A stretch of DNA of 64,000 nt from Tenodera sinensis (taxonomy: Eukaryota; Arthropoda; Insecta; Mantodea; Mantidae): contig CM060961.1 in NCBI GenBank assembly GCA_030765045.1, positions 35,070,805 through 35,134,804 on the forward strand, in the 5' to 3' direction. This document shows positions 33,281 through 44,279 of the stretch, piece by piece. Numbering within the stretch: position 1 is the first letter of the stretch; each line of letters begins with the position of its first letter. Under the pieces are notes generated by a model. That model saw only the letters and a program-made list of their open reading frames with translations, was not told the DNA's origin and searched no databases. The position numbers were made by a program, and so were the translations under genes.

Positions 33281-34084
33281 ATTGCATTAGAAGAGCAGAA
33301 TATTTTTTTTTTTTTAAATTCCACGTCATGTGGCAGCGCAATTTACACAAGTGGATATTCTAACATGCAGCTGAGTTTATAGTCTCTTATCCATATGCTA
33401 TCGTCTATTTGAGTGTCCGATACACGATATAATATATGGAACAGAGACTATAAGCTCAATATCAATTTGGAATATCAATTTATGTAAACCATGCCCCAAC
33501 ATGACCTGAACCTTTAAAATATTGTGCTTTCGTAATACGCTCAATCGTTTCTTTATAGCTGGACCCATCGTTCTTGGCCCCTGACCTTGACTGGAAGTCC
33601 TGTAAGCGAACCCATAGCTTTTGTCTCTTTCATCAGCTCATATAATTCTGCGAATAAAACCATGCACAACATAGGGAGGGAGGGGGAAGGTAGTGATGTC
33701 TGCATGATCTTAGACACAGTCCTTGCTAATTCACAGGTGCTTTTTAGTGCAGCGTGCAGTTGAAGACATAGATCTTTGCGATAAGGAATTAATTTGTGAG
33801 ACATTGATCATAGCGGAAACCAATCCTGCATGTACGTTCTAAATTAGGGACCAAAACAGTACACAGTCAGGGTAGAGAAATTGTTTCAAATGTATAGGCA
33901 TACATGAAGAAAGAAGCTAAAACCAAAGGACTGCTTACATCAGAAGATTTTTTCAAAAAAATCCAAAAAGTTCAAAATCGCGTATCAGATGCCACAGGAA
34001 TATCAGAGAGAAGGTACATTGAGGAGACATTTTTCTGCATGGACTGTACTGCCTTAGTAAGAAGAACGTTATCTGAGTACGTTA
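33281..34084. other. Stretch with an HTH-like fragment
   Basis: Plus-strand frame from 33904 begins MKKEAKTKGLLTSEDFFKKI, then VSDATGISERR, similar in layout to the helical N-terminal segment (xxTGISxxT) found in some insect DNA-transposon proteins. The match is to a pattern I remember, with no second domain, so it stays tentative. The rest of the stretch is unassigned. Confidence 0.25.
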
Positions 34085-34165
34085 TCAGGAAGGTCAGCCA
34101 GGGGTATCGAACCCATGATCTTCTGAATGTCGGGTAAGCCTGCCATTCTAAGCAAACGGACGAAA
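34085..34165 (-). repeat. tRNA-like retroposon head
   Basis: The minus strand has TGCTTAGAATGGCAGGC (weak A box) and ATGGGTTCGATACCCC (good B box) at tRNA-like spacing. Confidence 0.4.
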
Positions 34166-34564
34166 TACGGTAATAGTGAGATCTACTTATAATATTCTCT
34201 CACTGTGTTAGCTGTAGCACTTCATCTCTGAAAATATAACCCCAGCCAAGAATGGAAGTGTGCAGTGGTTCAGAACAAGAGAATATCATTCATGGAGCAC
34301 TCTAACGGATTAAGCTGATAACCCTTAGAGATCTTTCACTTGTGTCATCACACCAACATCGAACAAAGAGCCAAACTAAACGTCAAAAGCTTGGATTTAT
34401 TAAAAGGCCGCCCAATAGCTCGCTTTTTCGGAAAATTGTGTTCTATGTCGTACCTCATGTACTGGCTCAGAATAGCGTTTAAAAATTTAGTAATTAGAGG
34501 AGCTATTCCAATCAATATCTCTGTATCGGTCTTTCACCAAAAATACATGTTTAAAGCGTGAATA

Positions 34565-34690
34565 AAAAGATCTGATGGGGTATACTCACACGATTTTCCC
34601 TACTCATGCCTGCTTCATCCACTTCGTGCTAATAGATAGAAATGTTTCTAGAAATTCTTATATTACATATTACCTCATAGGTGTAACTGG
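34565..34690 (-). repeat. Family R, right-end fragment (copy O)
   Basis: Plus-strand ACTCACACGATTTTCCCTAC, then TTCGTGCTAATAGATAGA and TACCTCATAGGTGTAA, are diverged versions of the family's right end on the minus strand. Confidence 0.5.
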
Positions 34691-35785
34691 AATAGAAGAA
34701 TAGGTAATGGTAAATATTCATATTGGGAACAAAAATCTACATTTTTAAAATGTTGCCAATGATGAACTAGAAATGCTTGCACAACCAATACCTAAAAATA
34801 TTTTAAAACAACCATATAAACTTCAAAATCGAAAACTTCATATATTTCTTTCAAATTGTGTAGCTTCTATAAAAATATAGATATTTCCTACTTTAATACA
34901 CCAAGTTGTTTCTCTGAGCATGTACAAAAATTTGAGCCCCTATTGTATCAAGAAAACTGCTTGATTAAAAATATATTAATTTTTAAATTCAAAGTTCCTC
35001 TTTTTACCAATTGAATTTTTGTTTAAATGGCTACAGAGTTTGTGATATTAAGGCCATATTTTATAGGGATCGAAAGGCATCTCGAAAAGTTTATCGAGGT
35101 CCCATCATTAGTTTGTAGAAACCGGTCCGCACGCGTGTGTGTGTACGCGCGCTTATCGACAGCTTAACTCAAAAGCGAAACGCTGAATAAATACCGAGCA
35201 TATATTAATTCAGGAACTTCTAAAGGATTGACATGAAATTCTTGAAGGAAATATTCCCACACCAAACTATCCTTAATACGGATATATTTTGGTTCTGTTT
35301 AATTTCGCAAAATAAGTTCAAATGGTTTTTATTAAACCACAATTTATAAGACATTTACGTGAAAATAAAATATAAACCTTGAAATAGTTCAGAATAGCAT
35401 TTGAATTCCTCTTGATTCTTTGTATAAGCATTCTAACAGCTAAATCGTAAGAGACACATAAAAACTTCTCACGTAAAAGTAAATACCTCTAAGAAACGCA
35501 GTTTGTTTCAAATAGCACCAGCCTATTTCGAGATAGACGTTGTTAATTGCTTGAATTTTCCAGTATTTTGTCAGTTTTAAGGTTGTTAAGGAAAGAGATG
35601 TCAATGATATTATAAGTATTTTAATATAGGAACTTCCTTTTAAATGTTTGACGTCGTTCAGTCTGCTATCTGTCCTTTGTGTCTATAATGAACCTTTAAT
35701 GAAACTGTTTCTACAAAGATTTATCTCAATTAACCTTTAACTTGTGGAATGCCTGTTTCGCATACTGATCGATATTTCTAAACCT
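34691..35785. other. Unassigned stretch with diverged R-like motifs
   Basis: A GTGTGTGTGTACGCGCG run at 35138-35154 followed by AACTCAAAAGCGAAACG recalls the family R left half, but most blocks are missing. No gene seen. Confidence 0.35.
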
Positions 35786-35787
35786 TT

Positions 35788-35960
35788 ATGTTGGCATTCT
35801 GTTTTGGGTTTGGTAAGACAAGGGAAGGATGTTGCCTGTCACCTCTACTTTCTAATACCTACATAGATGACTTAATTAAGAAATCTAAATTAAACGTCCA
35901 CCCAGGAATTTATTTTCCAGTTTTATGCAATGAGCATGTTATACTCGAATATGAAAACAT
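35788..35960 (+). pseudogene. Non-LTR reverse-transcriptase fragment
   Basis: TREGCCLSPLL, then SNTYIDDLIKK and NVHPGIYF, correspond to the RT block between the first catalytic Asp and YADD (the RQGCxLSPLLFNxYIDDL pattern), from the same broad insect LINE group as the fragments at 7.7 and 32.6 kb. It breaks off before YADD. Confidence 0.6.
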
Positions 35961-36924
35961 CGGCAACTATGTTTGGTTCTACCCAAGTATTTAACATGGA
36001 TGTCTTTGGTTACACACTCGATGAAATTAGTAGGTTGTAATGTCCAGTAGATGTCAGAGCATCTGTACTGTAATTTTATTTTCGGAAATAGCACTGACTG
36101 AACATTATTATGTTAAGAGTGTTATTATTTTTATTTGTAATTAATTGTTTATTTCCATATTATGGTATTGTTGTTGTCTATTAGTTATAGATGCTGAGTT
36201 GCTCTGTATATTGGCTCTTGGTTCTCCGTAGATCAAAAGCACATCACTCTACTCGTCTATCGAATACATGGTGAAGGAATCGCATGGAGAATGGAATCGG
36301 CATTCATAATAACACACTACGTCATGCCAGTCCAATGGGGTAGAATTATCTTCTATTAGAAACTGCAGGCAACCAAAAACGATTTAAGTTATAATGTCCT
36401 AATGCCTCAGGGTCTTTATAGTTAAATTATTGTGAATTCGGTTTCCAAGTTTTGATGAATATAAAAAAAGGAATATATAATGGCGAGACGCGAACCTATG
36501 ACCCACAGGTTAACACACAGGATACAGTCATAATTTCTCGAGGCTTGACTGAAAGCACATTCCAGTTCAGGAGTACGACTTGCATGCCAGGTGCTATGTC
36601 GTTGCCACTTCACGAGTTTTCGTGCTTAATTTAGCCTTTTAAGACAGTTTTAATCCTTTGACGGAAGTTTTAATACGTACTATTGCTGAAATGGCATATG
36701 TTATTAGGCATGTTATTTGAGATGTACGAGACGTAATTTATGCAAAAATTTTCATAACTCATTATTTAATATTATGTCTTTTGACTGTACCGGTCCATGG
36801 TGAATGAGGCGTGTCTTAATTTTTTGCAGCCAACCCCTGCTCTAGGTACCAGAATCTGTCATTTTCTTTCTATTTGGTGATGTTAGTGTACTTTATATAT
36901 TAGGTCCATTTTTACTTTCTCTGC
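35961..36924. other. Unassigned stretch
   Basis: Minus-strand ATAGGTTCGCGTCTCGC near 36498 is a possible B box. Nothing else recognised. Confidence 0.35.
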
Positions 36925-37007
36925 TGGTAAGTAAGGAAAGAATTGTATTCCACCCAAAATTTCGATGTCGCGATTTCACAGGAAATATATGTTTTGAGAC
37001 TCCCTGA

Positions 37008-37068
<61 letters not shown>

Positions 37069-37785
37069 TTTTTACAAAAAGGTTCGTCTGTCAGTTTGTG
37101 TGTCTGTGGACAGCATAACTCAAAAACGAAAAGTCGGTGAAAAACTAAAGTTGGTAGGTATATAAGTTTAATGTCTTTCAATGATGCGAGACGAAGATTT
37201 TGAAGAAAATAGCCCCACTCTAAAGTACCCTTTACATGGAAAATGTTTCGAAAATTTTGATTTTCTTGAAAATGGCTCTAACGATTTGGATAAAAAGTCA
37301 TATGTTTGAGACAGTTTTATGACAAATGAAAGGTATATCTTGAATTTTCTGGCTATAGCCCCTGTAGTCGCATTTCCTCTTGGTAAACTGTTAGAGATAG
37401 ACCAAATCATACTATACAAAAATATAGATCTTGCTAAAATACACAATTTATGTATCAAACTTTCTTGAAGGGTGAATCATTTCGGAGATATTGTTATATG
37501 TGTGAGTTTCGAAAAACTTAAAACTTTCGTGAAATGGAACATCGTTGTTCATTTTTGTATATGTTAAGTGTGCAAAGAGAACGGAATCTCAAAGCTTTAA
37601 AACATTTGACTATCGCACAAAGCCTAGTGTATTCTAACTTCCTCTTGCACCTACAAGGAAATAAGCAAAAATATAATTTGGACAAATGTTTAACTAGCAC
37701 GATGAAGATATAGGAATAAGAATTTGTAAGAATGGTTAGTACAAGAGTAGAGAAAGTCATGTGAGTGTAACACATCAGATTTTTG
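36925..37785 (+). repeat. Dispersed repeat family R, copy K (full length)
   Basis: About 860 bp from GTAAGTAAGGAAAGAATTGT to GTCATGTGAGTGTAACACAT, then CAGATTTTT, with all blocks in order. The short A run of other copies (CCTGAATCAAAAAA) has expanded here to A57 (37010-37066). Together with copy F it defines the two ends; they are not inverted repeats of each other. Confidence 0.88.
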
Positions 37786-38109
37786 TATTACCACATTAAC
37801 ATGGCACATGCTTATGTTGTTTTCCACTGTTCAATTGCATCCTTTCATTTCTAAACATGCAATAAATCGTTTAATTTTTGTTATTAATCTAATTACACAA
37901 AAAGGCAATGTCTTGAATTACCACAGGCGTTTGTATTTATTGCTGATACAAAAGGAGCGGTTCCTGTATCTGATAGACGATAACAAATGGAACAGAGGCT
38001 ATCAATAAACTCAAATGCATGCTGGAAACATCGACTTGTGTAATGCGCCCAGCAACTTAGAAATATTGTGCTCTCCTGGTGCTCTCAATCATTTTTCCCG
38101 TGGTTGCAT

Positions 38110-38580
38110 CTACAAGTACAGGTTCTACCAAAAGTTTAAGGACACCCGTTGATATTTTGAAGTTTTCTCTTCGAAGAACACATAATAATATACATTATTA
38201 AAAATTCATAGAATATTGCTTTAAACATACATTACATTGCTTTGTTGGGCCTTCTTTGACTTGAAATACAACTTCACCTTTATGGTGTAGTCTCTGCAAG
38301 ATTCCTACATTCTTGTAGGGCAATGTTATTCCAAGATTCGGATAATGGCTCTCCAAGTTCTCGGCAGCTAGTCCTCTACCTTCCGGTCTCATATAGATAT
38401 AACTGCCATAGTTCTACCCTTACGGGGAGATGCAACTCTTGGCCTACCATTTCGCTCCAGGTCTGAAAATTTCCCGCTTTTAACTTTTTTTTTTACTGTC
38501 TGTGCCACACACGTTTTAGTTATCTCTAGTTGAATTGCAATATCTCTGTATGGAAACCAATCGCTAGCCATAACCTTCTT
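38110..38580 (-). pseudogene. Internally deleted Tc1-like transposon
   Basis: The minus strand opens with a 60-codon frame (38571-38389): IAIQLEITKTCVAQTVKK, GKFSDLERNGRPR and VASPRKGR, the helix-turn-helix DNA-binding region and GRPR hook of Tc1 transposases. The next frame (38392-38198) has no DDE catalytic residues and ends with KEGPTKQ, like the C-terminal KGGPTKY of the family. A TGTCCTTAAACTTTTGG sequence at 38146-38130 matches the usual Tc1 end just inside the terminal repeat. About 200 codons carrying the catalytic core are missing. Confidence 0.6.
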
Positions 38581-38624
38581 CAGGTTTTTTTACACGTTTT
38601 ACTTTCTGTACTACGTATAGTAGA

Positions 38625-39420
38625 GTAGAGGAAGTGTTGTATTGCACACAAAAATTCTATTTCGAGATTTCACCGGAAATATATATTTTGAGGCCCCATG
38701 AATGCAGAAATCCAGAAAAGTATTTCTGGGAAAACGTCCACCCGCGCGCGCGTGTGTGTCAGTCCGTGGAGAGCATAACTCCAAAACGAAAAGTAGGTTA
38801 AAAACTAAAGATGGTATTTTAGTTTAATGTCTTTCAACGACACAACACGTAGATTTTGAAGAAAATTCCTCCACCCTGAACTACCCTATACATGGAAAAT
38901 TTTCAAAAGTTTTGATTTTCTTCAAAATGGCTCTAACGATTTTGATTAAAGTTCTGGCTATAGCCCTTGAAGTCTTATTTACTATGGATGACTTTTCCAT
39001 AACTGGTAAATAGTAAGAGATAGACCAAGTATTACTACACAAAAAATGTAGAACTTGCTAAAACACGCAATTTATGTCCAAATACATTTTTTTCTAGAAT
39101 GAACCGTTTCGGAGATATTCCTTGTCATTTGTGTGAGTTTTAGAATACTTAAAACTTTCGTTCAATGGAAGATCGTTTTCATTTTATACGTTAGCCCTGC
39201 AAAAAGCATACAATTTGAAAGCTTTAAAAGATTTGACTATCGCTCAAAGCCTACTGTATTCACATTATTCCCCCTTGCACCTACAAGAAAATAAGCAATA
39301 AGTTAGTTTCTGCAAATGTTTATCTCAACTAACACGAAGCAGATATGGAAATAAGGATTTGTAAGAATGGTTAGTACAAGAGTAGAGACAGTCATGTGAA
39401 TGTAACACATAAGATTTTTA
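38625..39420 (+). repeat. Dispersed repeat family R, copy L (near full length)
   Basis: From GTAGAGGAAGTGTTGTATTG through the GAGATTTCACCGGAAATATA block, a GCGCGCGCGTGTGTGTC run, ACTCCAAAACGAAAAGTAGG, AATGGCTCTAACGATTTTGA and ACCGTTTCGGAGATATTCC to GTCATGTGAATGTAACACAT. A deletion lies between GATTAAAGT and TCTGGCTATAGC. Confidence 0.85.
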
Positions 39421-39508
39421 TGTAAATGGTTGCGCAGCAGGGTAAAAATCGTGAATACCTTTTCCTTTCCTCTTTGAAACTTGCTAGGTTTAAATACGAA
39501 ATCCGGCA

Positions 39509-39520
39509 CACACACACACA

Positions 39521-39577
<57 letters not shown>

Positions 39578-39602
39578 ACACAGAGAGAGAGAGAGAGAGA
39601 AA
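39509..39602. repeat. Compound (CA)n(GA)n microsatellite
   Basis: (CA)n with one GACA interruption, then a CCCACACA step, then about ten GA units. A short C7 run (39684-39690) lies downstream. Confidence 0.95.
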
Positions 39603-40128
39603 TATAGGCGAAAGCAAGGTTCCTTCTGACAGCCAAGGGGAGTAGTATGGCCTGTCGTGGCAGTTTCTTGGGGTTTGAAAGCCCCCCCCACACACACAGA
39701 TTACACAGAGACGAAAGTGTACACATTACGAACGCGTTTCAACAACTCCGAAAGGGAATTCTGGTTGACAGTAGTGACATAGAGTATAATAGTATTACAC
39801 ATAATATACATACGTAAATTTTATAATTTATTGTATAGTAATTTTTGTAAAATTAAATATCATATACAGTACTAAACTATTAAACTTCCGAACTCTTGAT
39901 TTACATATGAGATAAATGATTTAAGTGCTATTCAATGAATCACGCTGAGGGCACTCTGCTTTCCTTTCTCAGTTATTTTGTAAGTGTACCTTTCTGTTGG
40001 GGTTACAAGGCCAGAGTAGAGAGAGAATTTTTGGCAATAAAGGTCCGTCAGAGTGCGTGCTGCTTCATAGCGGGAAGGAGAGGGAGAGATACAGGAGGTA
40101 CACTAAATGCTAGGTAAGCAGTGTTGAT

Positions 40129-40479
40129 GTAAATGTAAACCCCGCGCGACAGCCCACGAAGGGCCAAGGCCTACCGCCCAGCCGCTGCGTCCCCCACCTC
40201 TGCCCACTACAGGCGTCATTGGTGAGGTGCAGTACTGGAGGGTGGGACGTGGTCAGCGCCCCGAGCCCTCCCGGCCAGTTATGCGGTCTTCTCGACCTGG
40301 GGCCGCTACTTCTCCATCAAGTAGCTCCTCAATTGGTCCCCCCGGGACCTAACGAGGCTGAGTGCACCCCGTGCCAGACCTCCCAGAGGGGATAAAATCC
40401 CCATGCTGGTACCGGGGATCGAACCCGGGTCCTCCGCGCCACAGGCAAGCGCGCTGCCAGCTGCGCTACGGAGGCGGCC
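40129..40479 (-). mobile_element. SINE family S2, complete 351-bp copy with 14-bp duplication
   Basis: The minus strand begins GGCCGCCTCCG, then a perfect A box TAGCGCAGCTGG and B box GGTTCGATCCCC, then a GC-rich body (CATGGGGATTTTATCCCCTC, GTCCCGGGGGGACC, GAGGGCTCGGGGCGC) and a tail GTTTACATTTAC. Both sides carry TAAGCAGTGTTGAT (40115-40128 and 40480-40493), a perfect target-site duplication that fixes both ends. The same head occurs truncated at 2394-2480. The high GC content of the body is unlike the host DNA. Confidence 0.92.
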
Positions 40480-40510
40480 TAAGCAGTGTTGATAGGGAAA
40501 ATTTAAGCAC

Positions 40511-41004
40511 TGAAACAAAATGACAAAAGTCCAGTCCAATCCAGTTATTTTGTCTCACCGCTGTTTTCTTCTCGTAGTATTGACTCATTCCTTTCTGTCT
40601 TTCTCCACTTTCTCTGTCCCTCAAACAGCTGGCGATACAATTACTCGACACTGATTAAATGCTTCGCTATTTTCCTTGCGATGTGACGGTAAACACGTAG
40701 CTGACACATACACATACACACACAAAATATTAAAGCTAAAACCTGACTGACAGAAACTCATTGCCTCGCCTCTATATATAGTGAGGATGATCTTTCTTGA
40801 ACTTTATCTTCCTGGAACTTCAACAAATACGCCGGCTACGGGACACTTCTCGAATAATCTCGAAAATCCTTTCTGTTGCAGCTCTGATTGTTCGCACGTA
40901 TTCACAAACAGTCGCGCGAGGCAGTCTGAGCTTGAGAGCCGTTGATGCACGTACCGCCAATGGTGTGAGGAACCCGGCCCCAAATTACCTCTGCCGGGGT
41001 CATA
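40511..41004 (-). mobile_element. LTR-like sequence, family L, copy 3
   Basis: Read on the minus strand from 41004 (TATGACCCCGG, a mutated TGTGAC start) to 40511. It shares with copies 1 and 2 TCGCGCGACTGTTTGTGAAT, ATCATCCTCACTATATATAG (TATA region), GTGTCGAGTAATTGTATCG, GAGAAAGTGGAGAAAGACAG and AACTGGATTGGAC, followed by GTCATTTTGTTTCA. A 351-bp SINE lies just outside its 3' end. No coding region adjoins it. Confidence 0.5.
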
Positions 41005-41600
41005 GTATAAAATGTACTGACAATACGATGTACCTATGCTAACAAGAGAATCAATGAAAGCAAAGGTTTTATATATATATATATATACAGTTGTAACTGT
41101 CTAATGCTTACGTAGATGTCATTGATACTGTAAATCCTTGTCAAATGGAGCGAGGAATGGGAAGCTGGATATATCCGTTGTTGAACATTTGATGTATGAA
41201 ATAAAAACATCACTGAAGCCATGTCATTCTAAACATTAGAATAAAAAGCCGTGACGAATGGTGTCAAACACATATCGGAAATCCAATGACAATAGAATAT
41301 GCTAATAAGCCTGATATGAGTAGGCAATGAATCACATACAACGCACGTAACATGGAAAGCGTTACATATTGCTCAGGTCTGCATTGATGGAAGTTTACTT
41401 CTCTTCTTATTTAAAAGGTATTCGTAATATTCCATTTGTTATACCTAAGCTCTTGAATTAAACTGGTTGTAGACAGCTTAACACAAGATCTTTAGCTTTA
41501 AGGGGATACGGAATGCGTTTTCGGTCAAAAACCCTCAATTATTTTTGGATTATTGAGATATTTCAGAGGCACCATGACCTTATAATAAGGAAAAATCTGG
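41005..41600. other. Unassigned stretch
   Basis: A (AT)n run near 41070-41090 and a GGGGATACGGAATGCGTTTT segment at 41502-41521, which may be an outer part of the transposase fossil that follows. Confidence 0.3.
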
Positions 41601-41815
41601 AAAATGTAGAACAAAATGAGCAAATCATATGAGCTGTTCACTTCCACACATTATCGGCAAATGAGAAAGCCAATCATGGCCTGTGTTCAGCTGGTGCAAA
41701 CAGTTTGTGTAAATACAATAGAGCGCTGGTCACAGTAGATAAATATTACCATCCGCAACGTTTGCCACTTGCCATAATGGAAGAAATAAAACCAATATTT
41801 AGCTACTAGATGTTT
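41600..41815 (+). pseudogene. Mutator/Kolobok-like transposase fossil
   Basis: The frame 41633-41806 reads AVHFHTLSANEKANHGLC, then SLCKYNRALVT and LPLAIMEEIKPIF, ending at TAG 41807-41809. The HGLCP-like block, the W/L-CKYxRAL block and the LPxAVxxxIKPIF block in this order are what I know from the Mutator-like transposase domain proteins common in insect genomes. Upstream stops and the loss of everything after IKPIF show that it is dead. Confidence 0.5.
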
Positions 41816-41984
41816 CAGCTTTGGGGCTTATGTCCCACAAGTTCAAATTTTCTCAGTCCTTAATTAATGTTTTGATCTGAAAGTTTTAGGTGTTGTTTTT
41901 AAAATGCATTGAAATAAGGGTTTTGAAAATAAGTAACATTTAGCAGAATTTAGCAAATATTTCCTTAAAAAGCTTCCTTCCCGT

Positions 41985-42065
41985 GTCTTCTTCATGTTAG
42001 TTGAGATAAACATCTGAAGAAATTATCTTATTGCTCATTTTCTTGTAGGTGCAAGGGGAACATGT
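41985..42065 (-). repeat. Family R, right-end fragment (copy N)
   Basis: Plus-strand TTCATGTTAGTTGAGATAAA, CATCTG, TTATTGCTCATTTTCTTGTA and GGTGCAAGGGGAAC are the reverse complement of the right end. Confidence 0.65.
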
Positions 42066-42700
42066 ATGAAGGCTTTGAACGAACCCAAATATGCCAATAG
42101 TAAACACAAACATATCGAAAAAATAAACCAGAAAGCCTCAGAAAATGTTCGCAACTTGTATGCAAAGCTCAAAGTAGTCTATCGAAAAAACGGTGGAGAA
42201 ACAGATATAAGAGGGAAAGCTGAGCGAAAGCACAAAACAACCACTTCTAGAAAGAATGAAGATAACGAAGGAACGTCGGGTTTATCAACTACAATACAAT
42301 AGGGTCAACAACTCACAAAAAGAGCCATAAGAAGAGACATTGGAGAACAAAAAATCAACGTAATAAAAGAGATAATGGATTCCACGAAGACAACAATACA
42401 ATCAGAAAAGATAGCAACGAAGGCAAGAAACTCTCAAGTTCAAGTCAAGCGAACTACTGACAAACCGCACAACGATAATGGAAAGAGTAACAGAAATTTA
42501 TAAAAAGCTTTACACAAGTACGCAGAGAGGAAAGACCAGCTGGTAGCATACATTAATGGAAGTCATTCCAGCAATCATGAACCCCGAAGTGGAAATACTA
42601 ATCTGCAAAATGGAAAGAGCCCAGGGGAAGATGGACAGGAAACGAGCGTCTCAAAATTGACTCCGAGGAGCCAAGAGTATGGTGCTGTAATTCAAGAAGA
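42066..42700 (+). pseudogene. Non-LTR element fragment between endonuclease and RT
   Basis: Lys/Arg-rich broken frames: TKRAIRRDIGEQKINV, KEIMDSTKTTI and, near 42560, MEVIPAIMNPEVEILICK, followed by GKSPGEDG in another phase. The last motif is the block that opens LINE RT domains (NGKAPGEDGV), the preceding part the linker. Frameshifts and stops are frequent. Confidence 0.5.
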
Positions 42701-42734
42701 TAACAGATATAAATAATATTTTCCTTGAAATATC

Positions 42735-43080
42735 ATCAAAATGCATTGTTACAGGATGTGCCTGGCAGTGAATAATCTAATTATATATAAAGAGAACACA
42801 ATGCAGTTGTAGAGTACTTCAACGTGAAGCAACCATTTGCTCCTAGCAGCGTTGCCATGTTGTTTATTTCCAAGCGCTATACAATGTTACCATGTGCTCA
42901 TTAACTCAATTTATAGTAGTGTGCCTTTATCGTGATTGTCAATTCCTGATAAAAGAGTTGCAGTTAATTAAACACGTTTGTCAGTTTTGTATTTCAAAAA
43001 ATAAACATGCGAAGGATGAGGAGCGTTGCGTGGCTGTCCGTGGAATTCAGAGCTTTTAGCTGCCGGGGGTTAGATCCTGT
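42735..43080 (-). mobile_element. SINE family S3, copy 1
   Basis: On the minus strand a degenerate tRNA-like head (43080-43015, B-box relic GGATCTAACCCCC) is followed by CATGTTTATTTTTTGAAATA, CAAAACTGACAAACGTG, TTTATCAGGAATTGACAATC, GGCACACTACTA, CATGGTAACATTGTATAGCG, CATGGCAACGCTGC and TGTAACAATGCATTTT. These match 57815-58110 block by block. Confidence 0.7.
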
Positions 43081-43190
43081 TTATAACCTAATTCCGGAAA
43101 TGTTTGGCTCAGACTTCGTAACCTAAGGCAAACATTTGATAATGAATCCAGTATATGCAAATTAGGTTTTTGTGAAGCATTCTTTGTCTA

Positions 43191-43577
43191 GTGGTTTCGT
43201 GGTTTAGGCACCTCCATTTTAATAATATAAGAGGCCGGAGTAAGACTGGAAAGTTTTATAAAACAAAAAATAGGGAATTGATAGTCCCAAAAGAATACTT
43301 TTATAGAGCTAAATTGGATGAAACAGGAGTCAAAGAGAAAAAATCTTCGAAAAACGTTATTCACAATTTTTTTGCAGATAAAAAGCTGGAAAGTAAAAGA
43401 ACGCTCTATGTAAATTTTACGTGGTTATCTTCTGCGTGCTTGAGAGAGTTTTCCCTCCCTTTTGGTTACCTTATGTTCGAGCTTCAAATCCTGCCGTCCT
43501 CTCTCCTTCTCTCTCTGTCGCACATTCTATGTTCTTCCTGGGATTTCACGTCTAAAGGTGCACAGGTTTCTCATTAA
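43191..43577 (+). CDS. Unrecognised 128-codon frame
   Basis: Starts MVSWFRHLHFNNIRGR and has a Lys-rich middle and a hydrophobic, Ser-rich end (SLPFGYLMF, LLLSLSHIL). I recognise no family and see no supporting splice or repeat context. A chance frame is likely. Confidence 0.12.
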   Translation: MVSWFRHLHFNNIRGRSKTGKFYKTKNRELIVPKEYFYRAKLDETGVKEKKSSKNVIHNFFADKKLESKRTLYVNFTWLSSACLREFSLPFGYLMFELQILPSSLLLSLSHILCSSWDFTSKGAQVSH

Positions 43578-43837
43578 AGCTTGAGATTATCACAAGCCTG
43601 TAATTAAATAATCCGATTCCATGTCTACGTCCCTATGTCTACTGAATGTATTTCACCTTTTGCGAGAAACAAACAACATGTACTGCGGACTCTAGTTTCA
43701 CACGGAGAAACTTGTTGTAATCATTAATAAATTTATTACTGTCTATATAAAAATATTGCATTACTTTGAAATTTCGATTTAAAATTTGATCGGAAATGCG
43801 GCTTAACTTCCACGTAAAGCATTTCTTCAAAAATATC

Positions 43838-43847
43838 GCGCGCGCGC

Positions 43848-43903
<56 letters not shown>

Positions 43904-43950
43904 TTGTGTGTATATGCGTGCGTGTGTGTGTGTGTTTTTTTTTTTTTTAT
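43838..43950. repeat. (CG)n(TG)n microsatellite followed by T12
   Basis: CGCGCGCGCG grades into about 45 TG units with a few substitutions and ends in a T run. Confidence 0.95.
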
Positions 43951-44279
43951 TGTATTTACGCTCAACATCTCCCAAGAATTGGGGTGGCAGATTAGAACTT
44001 TCCTAAGGGAAATAGTCTCGTCCAGCGAATAAGCAACCCTGCCCAGGCAACCCCAGGTTGCAGCCTCAAGGGTCCCTTGTCGGGGATAAGGCAAAGACCT
44101 CTACTAAGACAATGGTGGAAATGGAATTCATCGGAACGGCAATGTCTTCGAAAGTGGCATCCTATCTATTAGAGAAAATAAGACAAACCGCTGCTTTGTG
44201 GAAGAACCACAAAGGCTATGGACGCTCTCCGAGAGAGTAACAGACAGTGTGTCTAATCCATTGAGTCAGGATCTCCCAA

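Noticed and set aside
39303..39726. Several Cys/Val-rich frames
   Set aside because: Translations of the (CA)n/(GA)n microsatellite in three phases.
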